A stretch of DNA of 64,000 nucleotides from Candidatus Gastranaerophilales bacterium (GTDB lineage Bacteria; Cyanobacteriota; Vampirovibrionia; Gastranaerophilales; Gastranaerophilaceae). The notes under the pieces were generated by a model. It did not search any database. It was not told where the DNA came from and was given only the letters and a program-made list of their open reading frames with translations. Both the position numbers and the translations under genes were made by a program. How positions within the stretch are numbered: the stretch's first letter is position 1; each line of letters opens with the position of its first letter. The stretch spans positions 62,001 to 126,000 of the forward strand of contig CAJUNK010000004.1 of assembly GCA_910587815.1 (NCBI GenBank), read 5' to 3'. This document shows, piece by piece, positions 19,791 to 28,133 of this stretch.

Positions 19791-19983
19791 GCCTTCAATG
19801 TAAATTTTTATACCGTAAAGCGGTGAATAATAACATCTTAGCGAATGTAAATAGCGAAACCGTTTGAGGAGGCGCGAACCTGATTAGAATATGAGCGCCG
19901 ACGAGTTTTGAGCAATGAAAGATGAGCTTAGATGTTATATGAACAAGCGACCACCGTGTATAAAAATTTATATTGAATGGCCA
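19791..19983. repeat. About 190-bp imperfect inverted repeat (MITE-like or structured RNA)
   Basis: The ends 19794-19813 (TTCAATGTAAATTTTTATAC) and 19958-19977 are inverted copies with one mismatch. Inside them AACATCTTAGC and GCTTAGATGTT form a second inverted pair, and the rest pairs loosely. The G/C-richer core (GAGGAGGCGCGAACC) differs from the surrounding DNA. No ORF of substance. It starts 17 bases past the stop of the XRE gene. Nature unknown; a miniature transposable element or a long hairpin RNA are the main options. Confidence 0.6.
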
Positions 19984-20000
19984 GATAAATAACAGGATAA

Positions 20001-20219
20001 TCATTTCAGCAATTCATACGGTTCTACTTTTAGGGCGTCGGCAAGTTTGCACAGTGTATCCAAACTTGGCACTCTTCTGCCCATTTCAATAGAGCGCACC
20101 GTATCAACAGTTAAACCAGCCCAAACACCAAGCTGCACCTGGGTTAGGTTTAATTTTTTTCTATATTTTATAATATTATCTTTAAGTGCTTCTTTGGTTT
20201 TTGATGTACTACTTGTCAT
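20001..20219 (-). CDS. XRE-family HTH regulator
   Basis: 72 residues, nearly all one Cro/C1-type HTH: IIKYRKKLNLTQVQLGVWAG, then LTVDTVRSIEMGRRVPSLDT and LCKLADALKVEPYELLK. It is divergent from a 63-aa gene, and an ATGTAC/GTACAT palindrome sits between them, so it probably represses both its own and the neighbour's promoter. Cytosolic DNA-binding dimer. Confidence 0.88.
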   Translation of the reverse strand: MTSSTSKTKEALKDNIIKYRKKLNLTQVQLGVWAGLTVDTVRSIEMGRRVPSLDTLCKLADALKVEPYELLK

Positions 20220-20247
20220 ACTTTTATTCTATGTTAAAATGTTTTTA

Positions 20248-20268
20248 TATAATGTACATAAAGTACAT
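20248..20268 (+). promoter_or_regulatory. Promoter -10 with overlapping XRE operator
   Basis: TATAAT at 20248-20253 is followed by the palindrome ATGTAC-ATAAA-GTACAT at 20252-20268. The palindrome overlaps the -10 box, so a bound repressor would block polymerase. A good -35 was not found. Confidence 0.55.
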
Positions 20269-20299
20269 GCTTATTAAAAACACAAAAAAGAGGAATAAT

Positions 20300-20491
20300 A
20301 TGAAAGAACTTCAGGAAAAATATAATAAACTGGCAAATAAACTGCTTATTGTAGAAGATAAATTTTACGAAATACAGCCAATAGTAAGAACTATAGACAT
20401 TTGGGCAAAAGAAAATGATTACGAATTAATTCCAATTATAAAAATTTTAAATAATAAAATGAAAGGTTTAACTGAAATCATTAGCAAATAA
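20300..20491 (+). CDS. Uncharacterised 63-aa coiled-coil protein
   Basis: Start chosen at ATG 20300 because AAAGAGGAATA lies right before it; a longer in-frame start at 20186 would run through the promoter and the divergent gene. The product is charged and helical (KELQEKYNKLANKLLIVEDK, then IIKILNNKMKGLTEIISK), with no Cys or membrane segment. It sits opposite the XRE regulator across a shared operator, the layout of a regulator and its target or of a toxin-antitoxin pair. Function unknown. Confidence 0.6.
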   Translation: MKELQEKYNKLANKLLIVEDKFYEIQPIVRTIDIWAKENDYELIPIIKILNNKMKGLTEIISK

Positions 20492-20923
20492 TGCTTAGGT
20501 TACCCTTTATTAAAATATATTTTTTTAATATTTTGTTACATAATTTAATATTATTAAGTAAGAATGAGTGTATAGATATTATGCGTACAAATAATTGCAG
20601 GTGTTTTTTAAAAAATTTTAAAGGGCACATGTTAAAATTTTACTTTTCAAGAGAAAATGCGCACGTCTTGTAAAAATACCCAAAATGCTTAGCTATAGTA
20701 AATTAACAAGATTTTAAACGCATAAAACACAACAATAGACTGCTTTTATACCATACAGCACAATAAAAAATAAGTAAATTATAACTAACAATATAAGTTA
20801 CACAAGCCAAAAACTGCGCCACAAAATAATAAGAAGGCAAATCAAACACTTAAAACACAAAGAACATAAAGGTTTTTGGGTTATAAGTGTAAAAAATATT
20901 CAATATAACGCCATAATAAGCCC
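20492..20923. other. Gap without a supported gene
   Basis: Very AT-rich. A 60-codon ORF (20491-20673) has no ribosome site and a low-complexity Phe/Leu/Asn content, so I do not call it. Nothing else but a terminator at its right edge. Confidence 0.6.
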
Positions 20924-20963
20924 AAAAACCTTACCCCGGTTGCTTTTTAAGGGTAAGGTTTTT
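20924..20963. terminator. Bidirectional terminator 3' of thrS
   Basis: AAAAACCTTACCC and GGGTAAGGTTTTT form a 13-bp stem with T-runs on both strands. It lies 53 bases past the thrS stop and can serve thrS and any plus-strand transcript. Confidence 0.8.
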
Positions 20964-21015
20964 AACACGTTTAAAATTTAACTGCTTTATTTTTGACAAG
21001 AAAATTTTTGAGAAA

Positions 21016-22797
21016 TTATTCTACAATTTTTTTGCCTTTAGTTTTTATTTCTTCTTCCAATTTTTCCACAAAATCATCAAATTTGAATGTTCCAATTGGA
21101 CCCCTGCCTCTAGCACGCACTGCTACAGTGTTTTCGGCAATTTCTTTGTCACCGAGTACAAGAACATAAGGAATTTTCTTATTTTGCAAACAATCCCTGA
21201 TTTTGTACTGCATACTTTCAGACCTGTCATCTAAAAGTGCCCTAATGCCTTTATTTTTCAGTTCAAAGAACAATTCTTCGGCTGCTTGTGCGTGCCTGTC
21301 TGCAATTGGGACAATTGCAACCTGCTTTGGAGCAAGCCAAGATGGGAAAGCACCAGCATAATGTTCTGTCAAAATGCCATGGAAGCGTTCCATAGAGCCA
21401 AACACAACCCTATGAAGCATTACAGGGGTCTTTAATTCTCCATCTTTATCTTGATATTTCAAATCAAAACGGATAGGAAGGTTAAAATCCAGCTGTATTG
21501 TAGCACATTGCCAAGTTCTGCCTATTGCATCTTTAAATTTAAAATCAATTTTTGGGCCGTAAAATGCGCCATCACCTTCATTTATATCATATTTCATGCC
21601 GCGTTTTTCAAGGGCTTCTTTAAGGCCTGCTTCAGCTTTATTCCAGTTTTCAATTTCGCCTACAAAGCTTTCAGGACGGGTGGAAAGCTCCACTTCAAAG
21701 GTCATGTTAAAGATACTCATTGCATCTTGAATGAAATCAATAATTTCATTAATTTCATTAACTAATTGTTCAGGAGTACAGAAAATGTGGGAATCATCCT
21801 GCGTAAAACCCTGAACACGGGTAAGACCACCAAGTGCACCGGATTTTTCTTTTCTATAAACTGTGCCAAGTTCTGCCATTCTGATAGGTAAATCCCTGTA
21901 AGAGCGGCGCTGTGCCTGATAAATCAGAATATGAAACGGGCAATTCATAGGTTTTATAATAAATTGCTCGTCTGAATCATCCTCTTTTTGCACAAAAAAC
22001 ATATTTTCACGGTAATGATCAATATGGCCAGAAACTTCCCACAGCTTTGTTTTTGCGATATGGGGAGTATTTACAATAACATAACCGCGGCGCCTGTGTT
22101 CTTCCCTCCAATAATTTTCAATGTTTTCACGCACAAGAGCCAAATTAGGATGCCAAAGCACAAGCCCTGCGCCTATTTCATCGTGCACAGAAAATAAATC
22201 AAGTTCTTTGCCAAGCTTTCTGTGGTCTCTTTTTTTAGCTTCTTCAAGCATATCAAGATATTCTTTGAGCTCATCTTTGGTAGAAAATGCTGTTGCATAA
22301 ATTCTTTGCAGCATTTTATTTTTTTCAGAACCTCTCCAATAAGCACCTGCTACAGATAAAAGTTTAAAAGCCTTGATTTTTCTAGTATTTTCAAGATGCG
22401 GGCCAGAGCAAAGGTCATTAAACAGTACATTTCCATCCTTATCTTTTGTTAAATAAAGGGTAGGATTATCGTTTTTATGCTCTTCTAAAAGTTCAGCTTT
22501 ATAGATTTCACCTGCCTTTTTAAATTCATCAATTTGGGCTTGAACATCAGGAATAACATATTTTTCAAACCTTAAATCCATATTAACAAGGCGTTTCATC
22601 TCTTTTTCGATTTTTTCAAAATCTTCTTCTTTAAGGGTGGCATCTTCTATATCAAAATCATAATAAAAGCCATTTTCAATAGCAGGGCCTATTGCAAGTT
22701 TTGCATTTGGGTATAAATTTTGCACAGCCTGAGCCATAATATGAGAACATGAATGTCTTAAAGTATGCAATTCAGCTAAATTATCCTTATTTTCCAT
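21016..22797 (-). CDS. thrS: Threonyl-tRNA synthetase lacking the TGS domain
   Basis: 593 residues. It begins directly with the editing domain (LRHSCSHIMAQAV with the HxxxH pair; later CSGPHLENTRKI with the Cys-His pair), followed by the class II catalytic core (RMAELGTVYRKEKSGALGGL motif 2, RVQGFTQDDSHIF, MLHRVVFGSMERF motif 3) and an anticodon-binding domain (APKQVAIVPIADRHA). The usual N-terminal TGS domain of about 60 residues is absent. A shorter form without TGS is, as I recall, common in cyanobacteria. Charges tRNA-Thr in the cytosol. Start at 22797 is preceded by GAGGAAGA. Confidence 0.95.
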   Translation of the reverse strand: MENKDNLAELHTLRHSCSHIMAQAVQNLYPNAKLAIGPAIENGFYYDFDIEDATLKEEDFEKIEKEMKRLVNMDLRFEKYVIPDVQAQIDEFKKAGEIYKAELLEEHKNDNPTLYLTKDKDGNVLFNDLCSGPHLENTRKIKAFKLLSVAGAYWRGSEKNKMLQRIYATAFSTKDELKEYLDMLEEAKKRDHRKLGKELDLFSVHDEIGAGLVLWHPNLALVRENIENYWREEHRRRGYVIVNTPHIAKTKLWEVSGHIDHYRENMFFVQKEDDSDEQFIIKPMNCPFHILIYQAQRRSYRDLPIRMAELGTVYRKEKSGALGGLTRVQGFTQDDSHIFCTPEQLVNEINEIIDFIQDAMSIFNMTFEVELSTRPESFVGEIENWNKAEAGLKEALEKRGMKYDINEGDGAFYGPKIDFKFKDAIGRTWQCATIQLDFNLPIRFDLKYQDKDGELKTPVMLHRVVFGSMERFHGILTEHYAGAFPSWLAPKQVAIVPIADRHAQAAEELFFELKNKGIRALLDDRSESMQYKIRDCLQNKKIPYVLVLGDKEIAENTVAVRARGRGPIGTFKFDDFVEKLEEEIKTKGKKIVE

Positions 22798-22872
22798 AAC
22801 AAATCTTCCTCTTTATTTGTTTAAAATTCTGTTAAAATTTTATCACAAAAAAAGATGGGAATAAAATAAGAA

Positions 22873-23607
22873 CTAATTTTCAGGCAAAATATATTCTAAA
22901 ACCACGTTCAGGGTGCCAAATCTATCTTTTTCCTTTGAAATAAGCTTATATTCAGCCCCTCTAGGAAAAACAACTTCGCCGCCATGTTCACCATTCCTTG
23001 AAACTTTTGCCCCCTTTGGCACATGGATTTCAAGCATCATATTATCATTAACACTGTTTGACCAATTTTCTGCCAATTCTTTCCTGAAAGCCCCGTAGGA
23101 ATAGCCTTTATCAGGAATTATTGTGTCGCCCTCTTTTGCATTTTCAATCACATCAAAATCCTGATTAAACCTTTTTATCAGGGAATTTTTACCTCTGCCC
23201 CTATAGAATACAAAATCATCCTCAAGCGGGGGTAGATTTTCAAATTCTTTATCAATTTCTGAAATATATTCAAGCGTCCATTTGTCATATTTTTCAAGCG
23301 GAAGTCCCTTCTCCAGGCGGGTTAGAATATATCTTATGTCGCTATTTGAACGATTTATATCATGATGCATTGAAACTTGCGTAAAATCGTCAGTATATGG
23401 ATAATGCCTTTCATTATCATAATTAAACTTGCCTGTAAAACTTACAGTATCGGTTTTGAGCACACCTGTGTTGAAACGATAATTATTTGGCGATTTTAAT
23501 GGATTTGCACAATGTAAAACAGGTACTTTAGCTTGTTTTTGGATATTTCTTAAAAAATTCAAATTTATCATACACAAATAAATTGTGCTGAAAATAAAAA
23601 TTGACAT
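22873..23607 (-). CDS. ADP-ribosyltransferase-like protein with DTVSFT N-terminal motif
   Basis: 244 residues, or 232 if MINLNFLRN (23571) is the real start. The N-terminal part has TDTVSFTGKF, the motif also seen in HD paralog copy 3. The C-terminal half fits the ADP-ribosyltransferase fold in order: FVFYRGRGKNS (NAD-binding Arg after an aromatic), PDKGYSYGAFRKELAENW (the Ser/Thr-Ser strand region) and GEHGGEVVFPRGAEYKLI (the ARTT-loop Glu just before the V-V-F-P-R-G strand). In classical toxins the position two before the Glu is Glu or Gln; here it is Gly. No clear signal peptide. Possible role: secreted or intracellular ART effector. Fold assignment is by eye only. Confidence 0.55.
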   Translation of the reverse strand: MSIFIFSTIYLCMINLNFLRNIQKQAKVPVLHCANPLKSPNNYRFNTGVLKTDTVSFTGKFNYDNERHYPYTDDFTQVSMHHDINRSNSDIRYILTRLEKGLPLEKYDKWTLEYISEIDKEFENLPPLEDDFVFYRGRGKNSLIKRFNQDFDVIENAKEGDTIIPDKGYSYGAFRKELAENWSNSVNDNMMLEIHVPKGAKVSRNGEHGGEVVFPRGAEYKLISKEKDRFGTLNVVLEYILPEN

Positions 23608-23692
23608 CTTTCATTAAAAATGTGTCAAAATATAAAGTTATGTAAAGGCAAAATACAGCTTCTTTTAAATCTTATGAAACAAATTTTAAAGA

Positions 23693-23747
23693 TAAAAAAA
23701 TACCGCCATCCTGTAGATTGATATTCAGGGGCGGCATAATTTTTTTC
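23693..23747. terminator. Bidirectional terminator between the ART-like gene and a small ORF
   Basis: CCGCC..CCTG and CAGG..GGCGG pair around a 12-base loop, with an A/T run on either side (7 A before, 7 T after). It follows the 56-aa minus-strand ORF. Confidence 0.7.
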
Positions 23748-23784
23748 TACTCCATAATCCATCAATTTAATGATTACATTTTTA

Positions 23785-23955
23785 TCACTTTCGCCTGAAA
23801 TTCATAACAGCTTTATTATTCAAAGCGATAAGCTCCATTGAACTCCAAAATTCATTTGGAGACAATGTTGATTTAGCCTCAAGATTAACCGTCACTTTTG
23901 TGGCATACATCTGCGCCAGTTTTTTATCAATACTATCTGTTGGTCTAACTGCCAT
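23785..23955 (-). CDS. Uncharacterised 56-aa protein
   Basis: An ORF from ATG 23955 to TGA 23785. Sequence begins MAVRPTDSIDKKLAQMYATK and contains LSPNEFWSSMELIALNNKAV, ending basic. GAAAGA lies 12-17 bases upstream, weak to fair. It has ordinary coding composition and a terminator 40 bases beyond its stop, which favours a real short gene. No family recognised. Confidence 0.45.
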   Translation of the reverse strand: MAVRPTDSIDKKLAQMYATKVTVNLEAKSTLSPNEFWSSMELIALNNKAVMNFRRK

Positions 23956-24152
23956 ATAAACTCATTCTTTCAATATAATCGTCTTACATATATATAAAGT
24001 ATATAAAAAGTATTGAATTTCATAAAAGATAGCTTTTGTTACAATAGTTAACAAACGGTGAAACATAGACCAGTGCAGTGTTTTGCAAGGGTATAGTTTT
24101 GTGGTATAATCTATTTGCTATTTTAAAAATTACATTGAGGAGAGGGAAAATC

Positions 24153-25103
24153 ATGAAAAAATACCGTATAGGTGTGGATATTGGCGGCACAAATATTAAA
24201 ATTGCACTTGTAGATAAAGAAGGAAAAATTATCTATTCTAACACAACCCCTACCCGTGCAGACCTTGGGTATGAACATTCTTTAGGAAATATTAAACTTG
24301 CAATTTCAGATTTAATAAAAGAAACAAATGAATCAAAAGATACAATAGAAGCTATAGGCTTTGGTTTTCCGGGACAAATTGATTATCAGGCAGGAATAGT
24401 AAGATTGCTGCCCAATATGCCCGGATGGGTGGATATTCCTGTAGCTGACATTATCCAAAAAGAATTTGGCATAACAACACGCCTTGATAATGATGTTCGC
24501 GTTGCAACACTTGGTGAATTAAAATATGGTGCAGGAAAAGGCTGTCAAAACCTTGTCTGCATTACAGTAGGCACAGGAATAGGCTCCGGACTTGTTATAA
24601 ACGGCAAACTTGCACGCGGTGCCAAAAATGCCGCAGGAGAAATAGGCCACATTAAAATGTCTATGAATGATGGCCCTTTGTGTGGCTGCGGAGATTTTGC
24701 ATGTTTTGAAGCTTATGCTTCAGGCCCTGCAATTGTACAAATGGCAAAAGAATACATTATGGGCGGAAAATCTTCTAAATTTAAAGAACTTGCAACAGAA
24801 GAATTAAGTCCATATATTGTTGCACAGGCTGCATTACAGGGGGATGTTGTTGCAAAACAAATTTATAGAAAAACAGGTGAAATTATAGGCCTTGGCCTCA
24901 CATCCGTTATAAATCTTTTAAATCCTGAAAGAGTAATAATAGGCGGCGGTGTAGCAGATGCAGGGGAAATCCTTTTAGGGCCAATTAGAGAAGTAGTACA
25001 AAAACGTGCTATGCCAATACAAGCAAGCGCCGTTGAAATTGTACCAGCAGAACTTGGAAACACAGCAGGGGTAATTGGTGCAAGCTTGCTTATTGAAAGC
25101 TAG
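24153..25103 (+). CDS. ROK-family glucokinase
   Basis: 316 residues from ATG 24153, chosen because GAGGAGAGGG lies just upstream. Motifs: GVDIGGTNIKIALVD (phosphate-binding start), NDVRVATLGE, CITVGTGIGSGLVI, GAAGEIGHIKM-like (NAAGEIGHIKM) and the ROK zinc motif CGCGDFACFE. Sugar kinases of this family phosphorylate glucose and other hexoses; glucokinase is the most likely activity given the GxGxGxG patterns and length. Cytosolic. It is followed 21 bases later by holA, probably by chance of packing rather than function. Confidence 0.9.
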   Translation: MKKYRIGVDIGGTNIKIALVDKEGKIIYSNTTPTRADLGYEHSLGNIKLAISDLIKETNESKDTIEAIGFGFPGQIDYQAGIVRLLPNMPGWVDIPVADIIQKEFGITTRLDNDVRVATLGELKYGAGKGCQNLVCITVGTGIGSGLVINGKLARGAKNAAGEIGHIKMSMNDGPLCGCGDFACFEAYASGPAIVQMAKEYIMGGKSSKFKELATEELSPYIVAQAALQGDVVAKQIYRKTGEIIGLGLTSVINLLNPERVIIGGGVADAGEILLGPIREVVQKRAMPIQASAVEIVPAELGNTAGVIGASLLIES

Positions 25104-25124
25104 ATAAAAGAAGGTTAAAAAAAT

Positions 25125-26153
25125 ATGCCTGTATATTTATTTTGGGGCGATGAAGATTTCACGCTTGAAAATGAAATAAAAGCCATAAAAGACAAAGCCT
25201 TAGATACGGCAAATGGCGGGGAAATTTCGCCCCTAAATTACAGGTGTCTTGATAATCCGGATTTTAAAAATTTAATTGATGCGCTTCGCGCGCAACCTAT
25301 GATGTTTGGGGATATTGTTTATAAAATCAGGGCAGATAAATATTTTTTAGAAACTACAAAAAAGGTAAAACTTGATGATAAACAAACAGATGAAATCATA
25401 AAGGCGCTTGAATTAGTATCAGAAAGGGTGCATATTATATTAACCTGCCCTATTGAAAAAGGAGATAGAAAAAAGCCTGATTCAAGAAAAAAACTATATA
25501 AAGCCGTGCAAAAGGCGGGGCAAATTCAGGAATTTAGTGCATTCAAGGCGTATGAAGAATATAAAATTCTTCCCATTTTAAAATCTATGGCACAAAAAAC
25601 GGGTTTAAAGGCGGATAACAACACCCTTACTATGATAATAAGGCAAACAGGTTCTGCTTTAAGAGATTTAAACACAGCACTTGAAAAATTAAAATTAATA
25701 ATTCACCCAAATAACACTATAACAGAAGATGCTGTGCAAAAGCTTGGCGGAGAAAACAGAAACATATTTTTAATAAGTGATTTAATACTTGAGGGGCGTA
25801 ATTCAGAAGCCGTTTTTCAGATTTCAAATATGCTTGATAAATCTCACTATTTGGAGATTTTAGCATTTTTACAGAGTTCTTTTTCAAAACTTCTAATTAC
25901 AAAAGTTTATTCAAAAACAATGTCAAGCTTTGATATTGCAAGAAAAACAGGTCAAAATGATTATGCTGTAAAAAAAAGTTTAGAAAAATTGAATAGTGTA
26001 AATTTAGAAAAACTTATAAATATTAAGCAAAACCTAACACAAGCAGAATATGAAATAAAAAGCGGTTTAAAAGAACCGCTGACAGCACTTGAATGCGCCA
26101 TAATGGCAAAAAACAGAATAAAAGATGGAATCAGCACTGGAGGCGCTTTATGA
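25125..26153 (+). CDS. holA: DNA polymerase III delta subunit
   Basis: 342 residues. The start PVYLFWGDEDFTLENEIKAI is the typical HolA opening (YLLxGxExxL), followed by a central region with LRDLNTALEKLKL and a helical C-terminal collar domain (SALRDL; LILEGRNSEAVFQISNML). The protein opens the beta clamp in the clamp loader. It overlaps the next gene, delta prime, by ATGA at 26150-26153, a translational-coupling arrangement. Confidence 0.9.
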   Translation: MPVYLFWGDEDFTLENEIKAIKDKALDTANGGEISPLNYRCLDNPDFKNLIDALRAQPMMFGDIVYKIRADKYFLETTKKVKLDDKQTDEIIKALELVSERVHIILTCPIEKGDRKKPDSRKKLYKAVQKAGQIQEFSAFKAYEEYKILPILKSMAQKTGLKADNNTLTMIIRQTGSALRDLNTALEKLKLIIHPNNTITEDAVQKLGGENRNIFLISDLILEGRNSEAVFQISNMLDKSHYLEILAFLQSSFSKLLITKVYSKTMSSFDIARKTGQNDYAVKKSLEKLNSVNLEKLINIKQNLTQAEYEIKSGLKEPLTALECAIMAKNRIKDGISTGGAL

Positions 26154-27091
26154 TTTCAAAACTTTTATATGAAAAATTTCCATTTATAACAAAATATTTT
26201 GAAACATTAATAAATGAAAATATAGATAAATTCCCTCAATCTATTGTATTTGAAGGGCTTGATATCATTGGACAATATATATTTTCTATGGAACTTGCAA
26301 GGGTGTTAAACTGTAACGGAGACAAAACACCCGATTGCACTTGTATCAATTGCACCTGGATAAAAGATGTGAAGCACCCAAGCGTTAATATTGTTTCTCC
26401 GATAAACTATAAAGATGATTCAACAAAAACCGTAATATCAATAAACCAATCTAAAAAAATAACCTCATCTTTAAGGGAAACAAGTGATTATCATAGATTT
26501 TTTATCTTTTGTGATGCAAAAATTAAACAAAGAAGCGCCAATGAAACAAAAAGCATTCAACAATATGAATCGTTGGGATATGATTTTCCTGAAGAAAACT
26601 GGACACCAATGCCTGTTACATCAAAAATATTTAAAGCAGAAGCTTCAAATTCACTTTTAAAATCCATTGAAGAGCCCCCTAAAAGAACAACTTTTATTTT
26701 TCTTACAAAGTCTAAGGAAGATATAATTTCAACAATAGTTTCAAGATCTGTTGTATTTAAACTTTCTGCAAGAAGGATATTGCACTTGGGTGCTGAATTC
26801 AGTGACATTTTAGCAGGATATCCCGATTTCAATACACAAATGGCGCTTGAAACAGCGTTTAAAGCAGAAGATTTTATAAAATCTAAAGAAATAGATATTA
26901 TGGATTTTTTAAATGATGTTCAAGAATACATTTTAAACTTATTGAAAGCAAATTTAAACAATAACCAGGCTGTTAAAATGTTTGAGCACCATATAAAAAT
27001 TATACAAACAGCAAAAAAAAGAATTATGACTTCAATGAGCCCAAAAATTGTTTTAGAAAGTATGTTTTTAGATTTTGCAAAGAAAGAATAA
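26150..27091 (+). CDS. holB: DNA polymerase III delta-prime subunit
   Basis: 313 residues from ATG 26150, overlapping the holA stop. The zinc module is clear (CNGDKTPDCTCINCTWI: four Cys), then HPSVNIVSPI, and the sensor-type stretch NSLLKSIEEPPKRTTFIFLT ending with TIVSRS. The Walker A position reads FEGLDIIGQYIFS, without GxGK, so no ATP binding is expected; that is common in delta prime. Between about 120 and 165 there is an insertion (RSANETKSIQQYESLGYDF) not seen in typical short forms. Pairs with HolA and tau in the clamp loader. Confidence 0.85.
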   Translation: MISKLLYEKFPFITKYFETLINENIDKFPQSIVFEGLDIIGQYIFSMELARVLNCNGDKTPDCTCINCTWIKDVKHPSVNIVSPINYKDDSTKTVISINQSKKITSSLRETSDYHRFFIFCDAKIKQRSANETKSIQQYESLGYDFPEENWTPMPVTSKIFKAEASNSLLKSIEEPPKRTTFIFLTKSKEDIISTIVSRSVVFKLSARRILHLGAEFSDILAGYPDFNTQMALETAFKAEDFIKSKEIDIMDFLNDVQEYILNLLKANLNNNQAVKMFEHHIKIIQTAKKRIMTSMSPKIVLESMFLDFAKKE

Positions 27092-27092
27092 G

Positions 27093-28133
27093 ATGAACAT
27101 TATAGCACTTTCAATCCCAACAGGAATAGGGGCAGAAATTGGCGGATATGCAGGAGACGGTGGATATATTGCAAGAGAATTTTCAAAACATTTCAAGGTA
27201 ATTTTAAATCCAAATGTTGTAAATGCAGGAATTTTGAGCGCCATTAATGAAAATATGTATTACACAGAAGGGTATGCCTTTGATGAATTTTTTAATGGCA
27301 AAATAAATTTAAAACCCTTAAAACGTAAGGCTGACTGTTATTTTTTAGAACAAAACAAAATAGGGGTGATTTTCGATAAAAGCATTCCAAAAGACATTTT
27401 GAACCTACACTTGAATACTATTGATGCATTAAAAATAGTAAAAGGATATGATATTCCATATTATGAAATAACAGAAAATACTGTAGGGGTGCAACTTTTA
27501 AAGGATGATTCCGGGGTTTCTACCGGCATAATTGAAAATGAAAAAACACTTTACTGCGCGGCAGAAAAATTAATAAAAAAAGGGTGCAATGCAATAGCTG
27601 TAGTGTGCTTTTTTGGAGATGAATGCGAAGATGAAAATTATAATAATGGAATTGGCGTAGACCCTATTGGCGGCATTGAGGCTGTTATTTCACATTATTT
27701 GGTTAAAGAATTTATGGTGCCCTGCGCCCACTCTCCTGCATTTTCAGGGCTTGATATAACATTTAAAAGGGTAAATTGCAAAGTTGCATCAGAATTTATA
27801 TCGTCAACATACCTTCCCTGCATACTGGATGGGCTTTCTGTGGCACCAGCACTCATTCCTTGCAATATTTATAATAATGCCGACAAGATAATATCAAGAA
27901 ATGATGTTAAATGCCTCATCGTGCCTGATGGAGCATTAGGTTCAAAAGCAGTATTATCCTGCATTGATTATGGGATATGCGTTTGTTGTGTTAAAAATCA
28001 AACCGTACTTTCAATTGATTGCAACAAGTTTAGAAAAAATGATATAATTAATGAAAAAAATGCCAGTCAAAATATCAGGCAATTTTCAAGCTATCAGGAA
28101 TGTTTAAATTTTATAAGGAAAGAATATGAATAA
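27093..28133 (+). CDS. DUF3326 family protein
   Basis: 346 residues from ATG 27093, which has AAGAAAGAATAAG upstream. The start IALSIPTGIGAEIGGYAGDG and the next block LNPNVVNAGILSAINENMYY, EGYAFDEFFNG fit DUF3326, a family I know mainly from cyanobacteria and plant plastids. Other segments: GVDPIGGIEAVISHYLV, CAHSPAFSGLDITF. Function unknown. It overlaps the next gene by 8 bases and follows holB directly. It is one of the better phylogenetic pointers in the window. Confidence 0.8.
   Translation: MNIIALSIPTGIGAEIGGYAGDGGYIAREFSKHFKVILNPNVVNAGILSAINENMYYTEGYAFDEFFNGKINLKPLKRKADCYFLEQNKIGVIFDKSIPKDILNLHLNTIDALKIVKGYDIPYYEITENTVGVQLLKDDSGVSTGIIENEKTLYCAAEKLIKKGCNAIAVVCFFGDECEDENYNNGIGVDPIGGIEAVISHYLVKEFMVPCAHSPAFSGLDITFKRVNCKVASEFISSTYLPCILDGLSVAPALIPCNIYNNADKIISRNDVKCLIVPDGALGSKAVLSCIDYGICVCCVKNQTVLSIDCNKFRKNDIINEKNASQNIRQFSSYQECLNFIRKEYE

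Noticed and set aside
19795..20004. 69-aa minus-strand ORF
   Set aside because: It reads through the 190-bp palindrome; no start signal and no coding look.
20491..20673. 60-aa ORF downstream of the 63-aa gene
   Set aside because: Low-complexity AT-driven frame without a ribosome site.
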